Source: Caulobacter sp. Root1455 (lineage in GTDB: Bacteria; Pseudomonadota; Alphaproteobacteria; Caulobacterales; Caulobacteraceae). From it: 64,000 nucleotides of DNA. The notes under the pieces were generated by a model. That model saw only the letters and a program-made list of their open reading frames with translations, was not told the DNA's origin and made no database searches. The DNA lies in contig NZ_LMFQ01000023.1 in assembly GCF_001426905.1 (NCBI RefSeq), forward strand, positions 262,482 to 326,481, given 5' to 3'. Below, in pieces: positions 1 to 8,407 of the stretch (its first letter is position 1; each line of letters begins with the position of its first letter). A program made the translations under genes and the position numbers.

Positions 1-157
1 GGCTCAGCGTCGCGGGCTTCCGGATAACGATGGCGCGGAGCGATCGGGCTTCGTCGAAACGGTAACAACTACAAACACTCCGGACGGTGTCCGGCGCTCC
101 GCGACCCTTTCCAACTCCTCAGCGAGAGATCGCGTGAGCTTGCAACGCCGTGCCGGT

Positions 158-218
158 GAACACTTGCCCCCACCTGACCGCTTCGCGGTCTGTCCGCCCC
201 CACAGGGGGCGGAGGGCC
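158..218 (+). repeat. Intergenic palindromic repeat, copy 1
   Basis: The stretch carries the core CTTGCCCCCACCTG, then the dyad GACCGCTTCGCGGTC, then a G-run ending in GGGGGCGGAGG. The same arrangement recurs at 2041 and, inverted, at 2107. The three copies share the flanking C-runs and the central hairpin but differ in the hairpin arms (compensated changes), which is typical of REP/BIME-like intergenic elements. It lies just past the stop codon of the minus-strand thioesterase gene. Confidence 0.7.
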
Positions 219-220
219 GC

Positions 221-646
221 CTAAGGCAGCGGCCGCGGCTTGCGGTCCTCGCCGATGGCCACGAAGGTGAACACGCCCTGGGTCACCTTGTGGGCCTGCT
301 CGCCGTCGCGGCGGCGGCGCCAGGCCTCGACTTCGACCTTCAGCGAGGTGCGGCCCACGTGGACGACCTTGGCGAACAGGCTGACCTCGTCGCCGACGAA
401 CACCGGGCTGATGAAGGTCATGCCGTCGATGGCGATGGTGGCGCAGCGGCCGGCCGCGCGGTGGAAGGCGATCGAGGCCGCCGCCAGGTCCATCTGCGAC
501 AGCAGCCAGCCGCCGAAGATGTCGCCTTCGGGATTGGTGTCGGACGGCATGGCGATGGCCCGCAGCACCGGGGCCTCGTGCGGCCACTCGGCGGCCTCCC
601 AGGCCTTGGCCAGGGATTCGGCGCGCTGGGTCGTGGGATCGCTCAC
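221..646 (-). CDS. Acyl-CoA thioesterase, YciA-like hotdog fold
   Basis: The product has 141 residues, the size of a single-hotdog acyl-CoA thioesterase. Around residues 38-47 it shows NPEGDIFGGW, the signature of the YciA/BACH group, whose Asp takes part in thioester hydrolysis; the fold continues through the strands of residues 70-125. Such enzymes hydrolyse short- to long-chain acyl-CoA in the cytoplasm and may tune the CoA pool. The gene starts 12 bases after the zinc-finger gene on the same strand, so the two are probably co-transcribed. The ATG at 646 gives a normal N-terminus. The family is clear; the substrate range cannot be read from sequence. Confidence 0.88.
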   Translation of the reverse strand: MSDPTTQRAESLAKAWEAAEWPHEAPVLRAIAMPSDTNPEGDIFGGWLLSQMDLAAASIAFHRAAGRCATIAIDGMTFISPVFVGDEVSLFAKVVHVGRTSLKVEVEAWRRRRDGEQAHKVTQGVFTFVAIGEDRKPRPLP

Positions 647-658
647 GCTGCGCGGAGC

Positions 659-943
659 CTAGTGGCCGCCGGAGCCTTCGTAGACCCCCGGGGCCAGACG
701 CTCGTCCTCGTCGTGGCCGGCGGCGGTCGAGGCCACGAAGCGGCGGTCGCAATAGGGGCAGTCGACGAAGCCGGCCGCGCCCATCTCCAGCCAGACGCGC
801 GGGTGGCCCAGGGCGCCGCCGACGCCGTCGCAGGCGATGCGGTGCGAGCGGACCATGATGGTTTCGGGCGCGGGACCGGCGCCGACCGCGACGACAGTCG
901 GCTCCATGGCGGTGGGAGCGGTGGTCTTGGCCTTGCGCGCCAT
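659..943 (-). CDS. CHCC-type zinc-finger protein
   Basis: A 94-residue protein whose C-terminal half has the zf-CHCC pattern: Cys38, His47 (in GHPRVWLEMG), and Cys62-x2-Cys65 in the sequence VDCPYC. This family is related to the NDUFS6 accessory subunit of respiratory complex I and is widespread as a small stand-alone protein in alphaproteobacteria. The first 25 or so residues are Ala/Pro/Thr rich and probably disordered; Met13 is a possible alternative start. It heads a two-gene minus-strand unit with the thioesterase. A zinc-binding role is well supported by the ligands; a role in complex I assembly is only an analogy. Confidence 0.85.
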   Translation of the reverse strand: MARKAKTTAPTAMEPTVVAVGAGPAPETIMVRSHRIACDGVGGALGHPRVWLEMGAAGFVDCPYCDRRFVASTAAGHDEDERLAPGVYEGSGGH

Positions 944-1066
944 GTTCGTAAAACCCTTGAAATCCAGACGCGGCCTTGGCGTGGCGGCGATGCAGGCATA
1001 CCTATGCGACCTGTCGCGGCGCCGTCAATTCGCGCGGCGTGTTCCTTTTGCCCATCTGGACGTTCC

Positions 1067-2029
1067 ATGGACCTGCCCGCGTACGCGATCGAAGCCGAAG
1101 GCCTGTTCAAGACCTATCCCGCCTCCAAGACCTCGCCGGAAAAGCGGGCGCTCAACGGCATCGACCTGAAGGTGCCGCGCGGCTCGATCTTCGGCCTGCT
1201 GGGCCCGAACGGCGCGGGCAAGTCGACCTTCATCAACATCCTGGCCGGCCTGACCCGCAAGACGAGCGGCACGGTGCGGATCTGGGGCCGCGACATCGAC
1301 GAGCGCCCGCGCGACGCCCGCGCCGCCATCGGCGTGGTGCCGCAGGAGCTGGCCGCCGACGTGTTCTTCACCCCGCGCGAGTCGCTGGAGGTGCAGGCCG
1401 GCTTCTACGGCGTGCCCAAGAACGAGCGCCGCACCGACGAACTGCTCAACGCCCTGGGCCTGGGCGACAAGGCCAACGCCTATGTCCGCCAGCTGTCGGG
1501 CGGCATGAAGCGCCGGCTGATGGTGGCCAAGGCCATGGTCCACCAGCCCCCGGTGTTGATCCTCGACGAGCCGACCGCCGGCGTCGACGTCGAGCTGCGC
1601 CGGCAGCTGTGGAGCTATGTGACCGGGCTGAACCAGCTGGGCGTGACCATCGTGCTGACCACCCACTATCTGGAAGAAGCCCAGGAGCTGTGCGACCAGA
1701 TCGCCATCGTCAACCGCGGCGAGGTGGTGGTCTGCGAGCCCACGGCGACCCTGCTGCGCCGGATGGACATCCGCAACGTGGTGGTCACGCCGGAGGAGCC
1801 GGTGACCGCCGCCCCGCTGCTGCCGGGCTTCGAGACCAGGCTGCGCGGGGCCGGGGCCTTCTCGGTCTCCTACCGCACCGGCCAGTCCAGCGTGGAGCAG
1901 GTGCTGGCGGCGGTCCGCGCCGAGGGCCTGAAGATCAAGGACATCGCCACCGAGGACCCGGACCTGGAGGACGTGTTCGTGTCGCTGACCTATGGCGATC
2001 CGAGCGCCAAGGATCCGTTGAAGGCCTGA
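1067..2029 (+). CDS. ABC transporter ATP-binding protein (ABC-2/YadG type)
   Basis: A 320-residue nucleotide-binding subunit. Walker A is GPNGAGKS near residue 46, the ABC signature LSGGMKRRL near 145, and Walker B VLILDEPTAG near 165. About 90 further residues after the H-loop resemble the C-terminal extension of NodI/YadG-like ATPases that work with ABC-2 permeases in drug, lipid or polysaccharide export. I placed the start at the ATG at 1067 because the reading frame upstream shows no conserved sequence and the ABC fold begins a few residues later. No permease gene is adjacent; the next gene is a purine protein, so its partner must be elsewhere. Substrate unknown. Confidence 0.88.
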   Translation: MDLPAYAIEAEGLFKTYPASKTSPEKRALNGIDLKVPRGSIFGLLGPNGAGKSTFINILAGLTRKTSGTVRIWGRDIDERPRDARAAIGVVPQELAADVFFTPRESLEVQAGFYGVPKNERRTDELLNALGLGDKANAYVRQLSGGMKRRLMVAKAMVHQPPVLILDEPTAGVDVELRRQLWSYVTGLNQLGVTIVLTTHYLEEAQELCDQIAIVNRGEVVVCEPTATLLRRMDIRNVVVTPEEPVTAAPLLPGFETRLRGAGAFSVSYRTGQSSVEQVLAAVRAEGLKIKDIATEDPDLEDVFVSLTYGDPSAKDPLKA

Positions 2030-2040
2030 GGGGCGGACCT

Positions 2041-2097
2041 GAACTTGCCCCCACCTGGCGGCTTCGCCGCCTGTCGCGGCGAGGGGGCGGAGGACGC
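2041..2097 (+). repeat. Intergenic palindromic repeat, copy 2
   Basis: Same family as at 158: CTTGCCCCCACCTG, then a hairpin GGCGGCTTCGCCGCC, then GAGGGGGCGGAGG. It follows the ABC ATPase stop codon by about 12 bases and stands head-to-head with copy 3. Possible roles are transcription termination or mRNA 3'-end protection. Confidence 0.7.
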
Positions 2098-2106
2098 GCC
2101 GCAACG

Positions 2107-2166
2107 CCCCTCTTCCCCCTGTGGGGGAAGACGACCGCGAAGCGGTCCGTAGGGGGGAAGTGTTCG
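2107..2166 (-). repeat. Intergenic palindromic repeat, copy 3 (inverted)
   Basis: The plus strand shows CCCCCTGTGGGGGAAG, then the hairpin GACCGCGAAGCGGTC, then GGGGGGAAGTGTTC. This is the reverse orientation of the 158 copy: the hairpin GACCGCGAAGCGGTC is its exact complement and AAGTGTTC mirrors GAACACTT. Copies 2 and 3 make a facing pair as in BIME-type arrangements. Confidence 0.7.
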
Positions 2167-2291
2167 CCGCCGTGGCGCCGCCGCCTCGCTCAGGCGCAGC
2201 GGAAGTCGGGTCCAGCTCTCCCGCCGATCCCCGATTGCATCGCCGGCCGCATCGGTGGAGGTTCACCGCCGGATTTCTGGTGGGGCGTCGC

Positions 2292-3365
2292 ATGCGTGCT
2301 TTGTGGTTTCGAATCGTCCTGGCTCTGGCCATCGCGCTCGGCATGGGCCTGGCCTCCGCCCAGGCGGCGGATCGCCTGCCGATCAGGGTCGTCGTCGTCA
2401 CCACCTTCGAGATCGGGGCCGACACCGGCGACTTCGCCGGCGAGTTCCAGCCCTGGGTCGAGGGCTGGCCGCTGACGCACGAGATCGCCATCCCCGGCGT
2501 CCGCCACGTGGCCCGCTATTCCGACGACGGCGTGCTGGCCATCGTCAGCGACATGCGCGGCCGGACCCGCGAGAGCGTCGCGGCCCTGATCCTGTCGGAC
2601 CAGTTCGACCTCTCCAAGGCCTACTGGATCGTCAGCGGCATCGCCGGGGTCGATCCCAAGGCGGCCTCGGTCGGCAGCGCCGCCTGGGCCCGCTACGTGG
2701 TCGACGCCGACCCGATCTACGAGGTCGACGAGCGCGACATGCCGGCCGACTGGCCCTACGGCCTCTATTCGAACGACGCCGAGCGCCCCAACGTGAAGGG
2801 CAAGGCCGAGGGCTCCAGCGCCATGGTCTGGACGCTGGACCGGGGCCTGGTCGACTGGGCCTACGGCCTGACCCGCGACGTCAAGCTGCCCGACTCGCCG
2901 GGCCTGCGGGCGATGCGCGCCCCCTATGCGGGCGATCCCGAGGGCCAGCGGCCGCCGTTCGTGCTGCGGGGCGACGCCCTGGGCACGGTGCGTTTCTGGC
3001 ACGGCGCGCGGCGCACCCAGTGGGCGGAGGACTGGGTCAAGCTCTGGACCGACGGGGCCGGAACCTTCACCATGACCGACTGCGAAGACCAGGGGATCCT
3101 CGACGTGCTCGACGCCCACGCCGCGTCCGGAAAGATCGACCGCCGGCGGGTCCTGGTGCTGCGCACCGGCAGCAACTATTCGCGCGCGCCGCTGGGCCAG
3201 ACCAGCCTGCCTCACGTGTTCCATGAGGACGGTCTGAAGGCGAGCTTCGACTCCGCGTTCCGCGTGGGCGGCGTCGTGGTCCGCGAACTGACCGCTCACT
3301 GGGACCGCTACGCGTCCGAAATCCCCACCGCCGCCTCTTCTCCCCAATCCGGCCGGAGCCGCTAA
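2292..3365 (+). CDS. Purine nucleoside permease-like periplasmic protein (NUP family)
   Basis: The product has 357 residues and begins with a clear Sec signal peptide (charged start, hydrophobic stretch, cleavage near ASAQA-AD around residue 25). The mature part matches the NUP family (purine nucleoside permease-like), with blocks such as IRVVVVTTFEIG, PGVRHVARYSDDGVLAIVSDMR, WIVSGIAGVDP and VLRTGSNYSR. The fold of this family resembles nucleoside phosphorylases. Only 3 bases separate it from the NCS2 purine permease gene, so the two probably form an operon for capturing nucleosides or bases: a periplasmic binding or cleavage step followed by uptake. The start at 2292 was chosen because it gives the signal peptide. 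Whether it transports or cleaves nucleosides is not settled by sequence. Confidence 0.82.
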   Translation: MRALWFRIVLALAIALGMGLASAQAADRLPIRVVVVTTFEIGADTGDFAGEFQPWVEGWPLTHEIAIPGVRHVARYSDDGVLAIVSDMRGRTRESVAALILSDQFDLSKAYWIVSGIAGVDPKAASVGSAAWARYVVDADPIYEVDERDMPADWPYGLYSNDAERPNVKGKAEGSSAMVWTLDRGLVDWAYGLTRDVKLPDSPGLRAMRAPYAGDPEGQRPPFVLRGDALGTVRFWHGARRTQWAEDWVKLWTDGAGTFTMTDCEDQGILDVLDAHAASGKIDRRRVLVLRTGSNYSRAPLGQTSLPHVFHEDGLKASFDSAFRVGGVVVRELTAHWDRYASEIPTAASSPQSGRSR

Positions 3366-3368
3366 GCC

Positions 3369-4685
3369 ATGCTCGAACGCCTCTTCGGCCTCAAGGCCCA
3401 GGGAACCGACGTCCGCACCGAGCTGCTGGCCGGCGTCACCACCTTCATGACCATGGCCTATATCGTCGTGGTCAATCCGGCGATCCTGGGCGAGGCCGGC
3501 CTGCCGGTGGCCGCCGTGGCCGCCGCCACCTGCCTGGCCGCCGGCCTCGGCTCGATCCTGATGGGGCTGATCGCCAACTACCCGCTGGCCCTGGCGCCGG
3601 GCATGGGGCTGAACGCCTATTTCACCTACACCGTGGTCAAGGGCATGGGCGTGCCGTGGGAGACGGCCCTGGGCTGCGTCTTCCTGTCGGGCGTGGCCTT
3701 CCTGATCCTGACCCTGGTCGGCGTGCGCCAGATGATCGTCGCGGCCATCCCCAAGCCGCTGTTCTCGGCCGTCGCCGCCGGGGTGGGGCTGTTCATCGCC
3801 TTCATCGGCCTGAAGGAGGCGGGGATCATCGTCGCCAACCCGGCCACCACCGTCGCCCTGGGCGATCTGACCACCCCGACCGCCGCCGTGGCCATCATGG
3901 GCCTGGTGCTGATCGCCGTGCTGCAGGCCTGGCGGGTCAAGGGGGCGATCCTGATCGGGATACTTTTGACCACCGCCGCCGGCTGGGCCCTGGGCCTGGC
4001 CAAGATCGCCCCGGCCACCTCCAGCCTGGCCGACCTGACCGCCACGGCCTTCAAGATGGACGTGGTCGGCGCCTTCAATCTGCGGGGCGGGGTCGGCCTG
4101 GCCCTGCTGGAGATCATCTTCGTCTTCCTGTTCGTCGACCTGTTCGACAATGTCGGCACCCTGGTGGCGGTGACCAAGAAGGCCGGCCTGCAGGCCCCCG
4201 ACGGCTCGATCCCGCGCCTGAACCGCATCCTGATCGCGGACTCGGCGGCGACCATGATCGGCGCGGCGGCGGGCACCTCGACGGTGACCAGCTATATCGA
4301 GAGCGCCGCGGGCGTCACGGCGGGCGGCCGCACCGGCCTGACGGCGGTGGTGGTCGGGGTTCTGTTCCTGGTCACTCTGTTCTTCGCGCCCCTGGTCCAG
4401 GCCATTCCGGCCGCCGCCACGGCGCCGGCCCTGATCCTGGTCGGGGCGATGATGGTCGGGGCCCTGGTCGACGTCGACTGGGCCGACCCGACCGTGGCGA
4501 TCCCGGCCTTCCTGACCCTGATCACCATTCCGCTGACCTTCTCGATCGCCAACGGCCTGGCGTTCGGCATCACCAGCTACGCGGTCCTGCGCCTGCTGAC
4601 CGGCAAGATCGGCAAGGGCGATTGGCTGCTGCTGATCCTGGCGGCGCTGTTCGTCGTCCGCTTCGTCTATCTGGCGAAAGGCTGA
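3369..4685 (+). CDS. NCS2-family purine base permease (AzgA/PbuG-like)
   Basis: A 438-residue integral membrane protein, hydrophobic throughout, consistent with the 12-14 helices of nucleobase/cation symporter-2 proteins. Family-typical blocks include TELLAGVTTFMTMAYI at the N-terminus, ANYPLALAPGMGLNAYF near 75-90, FVDLFDNVGTLVAV near 260 and AGTSTVTSYIESAAGV near 305, matching the hypoxanthine/guanine/adenine branch (AzgA, PbuG) rather than uracil or xanthine permeases. It follows the periplasmic NUP-type gene with 3 bases between stop and start, supporting a shared purine salvage role. It ends 60 bases before tRNA-Arg. Confidence 0.92.
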   Translation: MLERLFGLKAQGTDVRTELLAGVTTFMTMAYIVVVNPAILGEAGLPVAAVAAATCLAAGLGSILMGLIANYPLALAPGMGLNAYFTYTVVKGMGVPWETALGCVFLSGVAFLILTLVGVRQMIVAAIPKPLFSAVAAGVGLFIAFIGLKEAGIIVANPATTVALGDLTTPTAAVAIMGLVLIAVLQAWRVKGAILIGILLTTAAGWALGLAKIAPATSSLADLTATAFKMDVVGAFNLRGGVGLALLEIIFVFLFVDLFDNVGTLVAVTKKAGLQAPDGSIPRLNRILIADSAATMIGAAAGTSTVTSYIESAAGVTAGGRTGLTAVVVGVLFLVTLFFAPLVQAIPAAATAPALILVGAMMVGALVDVDWADPTVAIPAFLTLITIPLTFSIANGLAFGITSYAVLRLLTGKIGKGDWLLLILAALFVVRFVYLAKG

Positions 4686-4728
4686 TAAAGACCCGTTTGC
4701 GCAGGCGCGGCCTTTCGGCTAAGACCGC

Positions 4729-4747
4729 GCTTCCGCAAGGCGGAAGC
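4729..4747 (+). terminator. Hairpin between the permease and tRNA-Arg
   Basis: GCTTCCGC and GCGGAAGC form a perfect 8-bp stem with loop AAG. It is not followed by a T-run and overlaps the first two bases of the tRNA, so it could be a weak terminator for the purine operon or part of the tRNA leader. Confidence 0.3.
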
Positions 4748-4823
4748 ACCCGTAGCTCAGCTGGATAGAGCGTTGCCCTCCGAAGGCAAAGGTCACACGT
4801 TCGAATCGTGTCGGGTGCGCCAC
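4746..4823 (+). tRNA. tRNA-Arg (anticodon CCG)
   Basis: The cloverleaf is complete. Acceptor arms GCACCCG and CGGGTGC pair fully; the D arm lies in GCTCAGCTGGATAGAGC; the anticodon stem TTGCC/GGCAA encloses loop CTCCGAA, giving anticodon CCG (reads CGG); the T arm is ACACG-TTCGAAT-CGTGT; discriminator G is followed by an encoded CCA. A decayed recombinase gene on the other strand ends inside this tRNA, so it has probably served as an integration site. Confidence 0.97.
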
Positions 4824-5240
4824 TTCGGTTTAGAACTGCGAACTTCGACAAGCACGGAGTGCTCGCCTGCCGAGGCGGCCATGGTGCGAAGCAGTTCGGT
4901 TCGACCTCCCATGATCTTGATCTCGACCGTGGACAGCACCTCTACGCGCCGAGCGCACGTGGGCGCGGCGATACTTGCCGTCCGCGTCTCGTAGGCCCTC
5001 GCGGGCCGCTGTCGCCATGCGCTCGATGCTCTCGGGCGTGATCATGGGTCCGAGCTTCTCGATCGCGGCCTCGGCGCGATCGGCGTCGGCCTTGGCCTCC
5101 ACCTTGATCGCCTCCAACTCCCTGATGCGGTCCTTGAGACCTTCGGCGCCCTGGCCGACGAGCCCGTCCCGCATGGCGGGGCGCAATGCCGACAAATCTC
5201 GGCGGGCGCGGGGTGCTCCTTGATGAAGGGCAAGCTGCGC
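4793..5240 (-). pseudogene. Serine recombinase, C-terminal remnant with frameshifts
   Basis: Read on the minus strand, three frame segments join into one degenerate C-terminal recombinase tail: [13 protein letters not shown], then LSALRPAMRDGLVGQ leading into a charged coiled coil (EGLKDRIRELEAIKVEAKAD and following), then VEVLSTVEIKIMGGRTELLR, ending [14 protein letters not shown] with its stop at 4793-4795 inside tRNA-Arg. At least two frameshifts are needed (near 5195 and near 4950), and the catalytic serine domain is missing. Large serine recombinases of alphaproteobacteria often end in WRxRxDSN because their last codons come from a tRNA target. I infer this is the relic of the element that used the tRNA as its target. 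Confidence 0.72.
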
Positions 5241-5259
5241 GACGGCCCCGATGTCGAAC

Positions 5260-5273
5260 TTGCGTCAGGTCAA
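5260..5273 (+). promoter_or_regulatory. FixK/FNR-type box upstream of the ABC exporter
   Basis: TTGCGTCAGGTCAA matches the pattern TTG(A/C)-N6-TCAA. Its centre is about 71 bases before the ATG at 5338, a usual place for an activating FNR/FixK site. Three more such boxes precede neighbouring genes. Confidence 0.55.
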
Positions 5274-5337
5274 GGCAGGTCCAGGGCGGGTCTGTAGCGA
5301 TCAGGGGCAGCCGCCCTGCTCCGGAGACCGTGTCCGC

Positions 5338-6045
5338 ATGATCGAAGCTGCTCTCGACGTGCGCGATCTGGCGAAGGTCTATTCGACCTCGGCCGGCGAT
5401 GTACACGCCTTGCGGGGTGTCGACCTCAAAATCGTCCACGGCGAGACGCTCGTCCTGCTGGGGCCGTCGGGATCGGGCAAGTCGACGCTTCTGAATATCC
5501 TGGGCGGCCTAGATCGCGCGAGCTCGGGCTCGGCACGCTTTCAGGACCTGGAGCTGACCCAGGCCAGTGATCGCGAGCTGACCCGCTACCGGCGCGCGTC
5601 GGTCGGCTTCATCTTCCAATTCTTCAACCTCGTGCCGAGCCTGACCGCGCGGGAGAACGTGGCGCTGATCACCGAGATCGCCCGCGATCCCATGACCCCC
5701 GAGGACGCCCTGGCGCGCGTCGGGCTGTCGGACCGGCTCGACCATTTCCCGGCACAGCTCTCGGGCGGCCAACAGCAGCGCGTGGCGGTGGCGCGCGCCA
5801 TCGCCAAGCGGCCGCGGCTCCTGCTGTGCGACGAGCCCACCGGGTCGCTCGACAGCGAGAGCGGGGTGCGGGTGCTGGAGGCGATCGCCGAGGTGACCCG
5901 GGACGTGGGCGCAACGACCATGATCGTCTCCCACAACGCCGACATCGCCGGCATGGCCGATCGCGTGATCCGCTTCCGCGACGGGCGGATCACCGAGGTC
6001 GAGCGCAACAGAAACAAGCGCGCTCCGCGGGAGATGACCTGGTGA
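5338..6045 (+). CDS. MacB/LolD-type ABC transporter ATPase
   Basis: A 235-residue ATPase with Walker [10 protein letters not shown] at residues 42-50, Q-loop near FQFFNLVPS, signature [14 protein letters not shown] from residue 141 and Walker [13 protein letters not shown] from 161. The spacing and the [13 protein letters not shown] block are typical of MacB/LolD ATPases that energise FtsX-type permeases rather than classic channels. Its stop overlaps the GTG of the permease gene (GTGA), so the two are translationally coupled, and an HlyD-type adaptor follows. I chose the ATG at 5338 because homology begins there; about 29 further in-frame codons upstream overlap the FixK-like box and are probably not translated. 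Confidence 0.9.
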   Translation: MIEAALDVRDLAKVYSTSAGDVHALRGVDLKIVHGETLVLLGPSGSGKSTLLNILGGLDRASSGSARFQDLELTQASDRELTRYRRASVGFIFQFFNLVPSLTARENVALITEIARDPMTPEDALARVGLSDRLDHFPAQLSGGQQQRVAVARAIAKRPRLLLCDEPTGSLDSESGVRVLEAIAEVTRDVGATTMIVSHNADIAGMADRVIRFRDGRITEVERNRNKRAPREMTW

Positions 6046-8405
6046 AGCCGCTCGACCGCAAGCTCTTGCGCGATCTGTGGCGCCTCAAGTGGCAGATGAT
6101 GGCCATCGCGCTGCTGATCGCCTGCGGCGTCTCGGTGGCGGTGATGTCGTTCTCCGCCCAACGAGCGCTCATGGACGCACAGGCGGCCTTCTATTCGGAC
6201 ACCCGATTTGCCGACGCCTTCGCTCAGACCAAGCGCGCGCCGATCTCCCGCCTCCGGGACTTGACCGGGATCGACGGTGTCACGGCGGCGGACGTCCGCA
6301 TCCTTGAAGCCGGGCTCATGAATGTCCCAGGGCTTTCGCGGCCGGTGGTGGCGCGCCTCATCTCCCTCCCGGAGAACGAGGACCATGCCCTCAACCGCGT
6401 CCGCCTGACCCGCGGCCGGATGCCGGAGCCGCGGCGAATCGACGAGGCGGTCGCCCTCAAGGCCTTCATGGACGCCGCCGGAGTGAAGCTGGGCGACCGG
6501 CTCACCGCCGTAGTGCAGGGCCGCGCCTTCACCTTCACCGTCGTCGGCGCGGTCTTGTCGCCAGAATACGTCTACGTCCCCGCACCGGAGTCGTTCATGC
6601 CGGACGACGCTCACCAAGCGGTCCTGTGGGCGCCCCGGCCGGCGGTCGAACGGGCGGCGGGCATGGACGGCGCATTCAACACCGTGGCGCTGAAGCTTGC
6701 GCCCGGCGCCTCGGTCCCGGCTGTGCTGGCGGACGTGGACCGGATCCTGGCGCCCTACGGCGGTCGGGCGGCCTACGCACGCGAGGACCAGGCTTCCCAT
6801 GCCTTTCTGGCCGCCGAGCTCAAGGAACTCTCGACCTCCGCCTCCATCCTGCCGCCGATCTTTCTGATCATCGCCGCGGGTCTCGTTCACCTGACGGTGT
6901 CGCGGCTGGTCGACGCCGAACGCGAGCAGATCGGTCTGCTCAAGGCGTTCGGCTATCGCGATGGAGAGGCCGCGGCGCCCTATTTGCGGATGGCGGCGGC
7001 GATCGGCCTGCTAGGCGCTCTCGCCGGCGGCCTGGTCGGGGGGGCGCTGGGAGCGGCCATCGTCGACCAGTATCGCGAGTACTTCCGCTTCCCGGTCCTG
7101 GCTGTGCGCTTTCACGGGCTGGCTTTCGCCGGCGCGTCGGCCGTGGGCGTGATGGCGACGCTCGCCGGGTCGCTCGCGGCCGTGCGGCGCGCGGCCGCGC
7201 TCTCCCCCGCCGTGGCCATGCAACCCCTGCGGCCGGCGACCTACCGGGCGGGGCCCCTGGACCGGCTGATCCGAGGTCCAGCGGTCGACCAGGCGACGCG
7301 AGTGATTATCCGCAATCTTGAGCGTTTCCCGGTGCGCGGCCTGCTGGCGACCCTCGGCTTGGCGGCGAGTCTGAACCTGCTGGTGGGCACCCAGTTTCTC
7401 TTCGATAGCCTCGATAAGGTGGTCGACCAAGCTTACTACCGCACCCAGCGCTGGAGTGAATCAATCAGCTTCGCGGAGGCGCGGAGCATCGTGGCGCTCG
7501 GCGAGATCTCCCGCCTGCCGGGGGCTTTCGCGGCTGAACCCGTCCGTGTCGTGGCCGCCCGATTGAAGGCCAACGGCCGAGCGGAACTCACCCGCGTCGT
7601 CGGTCTCGAACCCGACGGAGTTCTTGACCGGCCCCTGGACGACCACGACCGACGGGCGCCGTTCAAGGGCCGTGGGCTGGTCGTGAGCGAGGCGCTCGCC
7701 GACCGGCTCGGCCTGCGCCCCGGCGATTCCGTCCGCGTGGAGGTGATCGACGGACGCGGCCCGGCGGCGGTGCTGCCGATCACCGGCCTGGCGCGAGACT
7801 ACAGCGGCTTCTCCGCCTATATGGACCGCCGGCGATTGAACGACCTGATGGGTGAGGGTGATCTGGCCAGCGGCGCGCACCTGCAGGTGGCGGAGGATCG
7901 TCGCGCCGACTTCTACCGCGCCATCGCGCGGACGCCGCAGATCGTGGGTTCGTCCTCCCGAGACGAGACGGTGGCGAACTGGCGGCGGGCCATGGCCGAG
8001 GCGTTCCGCGTCACCGTCAGCTTCTATGTGGGCTTCGCCGGCGCTATCGCCTTCGGGGTTGCCTACAACACCAGCCGCATCGCGCTCTCCGAGCGCGCGC
8101 GCGACCTGGCCACCCTTCGGGTGCTAGGCTTCGGCCAGGGTGAGTGCGCCTACATCCTGGTTGGCGAACTGGCGGTGCTGGCGCTTGTCGCGATCCCGCT
8201 CGGCCTGCTGGGCGGCCAGGCGCTCGCCCACGGGTTGGTGGCGGCCTATTCGCGCGACGAGGTGCGGCTGCCGCCGATCATCGGCGCCCGCAGCTACGGC
8301 ATCTCGCTCCTGGCCTATCTGACCGCCGTCACAGGAGCCGGCGTCCTGGTGGCGCGTCGAATCTGGAGTTTCGACCTCGTATCCGTGCTGAAGACGAGGG
8401 ACTGA
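6042..8405 (+). CDS. FtsX-like ABC permease, two-domain (MacB-type exporter)
   Basis: A 787-residue membrane protein starting with GTG, overlapping the ATPase stop by 4 bases. A single helix near residues 18-38 is followed by a large extracytoplasmic domain (about 40-280). Three helices of the first FtsX domain follow, from [21 protein letters not shown] onward, then a second periplasmic domain (about 470-650) and a second FtsX triad at the C-terminus, starting near [19 protein letters not shown]. This duplicated ABC3/FtsX layout is found in exporters that act on substrates taken from the periplasm or membrane by mechanotransmission. With the ATPase and the adaptor downstream it makes an almost complete tripartite exporter; no outer-membrane channel gene is present. 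Confidence 0.88.
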   Translation: MKPLDRKLLRDLWRLKWQMMAIALLIACGVSVAVMSFSAQRALMDAQAAFYSDTRFADAFAQTKRAPISRLRDLTGIDGVTAADVRILEAGLMNVPGLSRPVVARLISLPENEDHALNRVRLTRGRMPEPRRIDEAVALKAFMDAAGVKLGDRLTAVVQGRAFTFTVVGAVLSPEYVYVPAPESFMPDDAHQAVLWAPRPAVERAAGMDGAFNTVALKLAPGASVPAVLADVDRILAPYGGRAAYAREDQASHAFLAAELKELSTSASILPPIFLIIAAGLVHLTVSRLVDAEREQIGLLKAFGYRDGEAAAPYLRMAAAIGLLGALAGGLVGGALGAAIVDQYREYFRFPVLAVRFHGLAFAGASAVGVMATLAGSLAAVRRAAALSPAVAMQPLRPATYRAGPLDRLIRGPAVDQATRVIIRNLERFPVRGLLATLGLAASLNLLVGTQFLFDSLDKVVDQAYYRTQRWSESISFAEARSIVALGEISRLPGAFAAEPVRVVAARLKANGRAELTRVVGLEPDGVLDRPLDDHDRRAPFKGRGLVVSEALADRLGLRPGDSVRVEVIDGRGPAAVLPITGLARDYSGFSAYMDRRRLNDLMGEGDLASGAHLQVAEDRRADFYRAIARTPQIVGSSSRDETVANWRRAMAEAFRVTVSFYVGFAGAIAFGVAYNTSRIALSERARDLATLRVLGFGQGECAYILVGELAVLALVAIPLGLLGGQALAHGLVAAYSRDEVRLPPIIGARSYGISLLAYLTAVTGAGVLVARRIWSFDLVSVLKTRD

Positions 8406-8407
8406 CG

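Noticed and set aside
134..1066. Long N-terminal extension of the first ABC ATPase frame
   Set aside because: It overlaps the thioesterase and zinc-finger genes on the other strand and lacks any conserved sequence; the ABC fold begins right after the ATG at 1067.
4570..4851. Minus-strand frame across the tRNA ([20 protein letters not shown])
   Set aside because: This peptide is the familiar spurious translation of tRNA sequence.
5826..6041. Upstream extension of the FtsX permease frame
   Set aside because: It lies wholly inside the ATPase gene; the GTG at 6042 in a GTGA overlap is the natural start.
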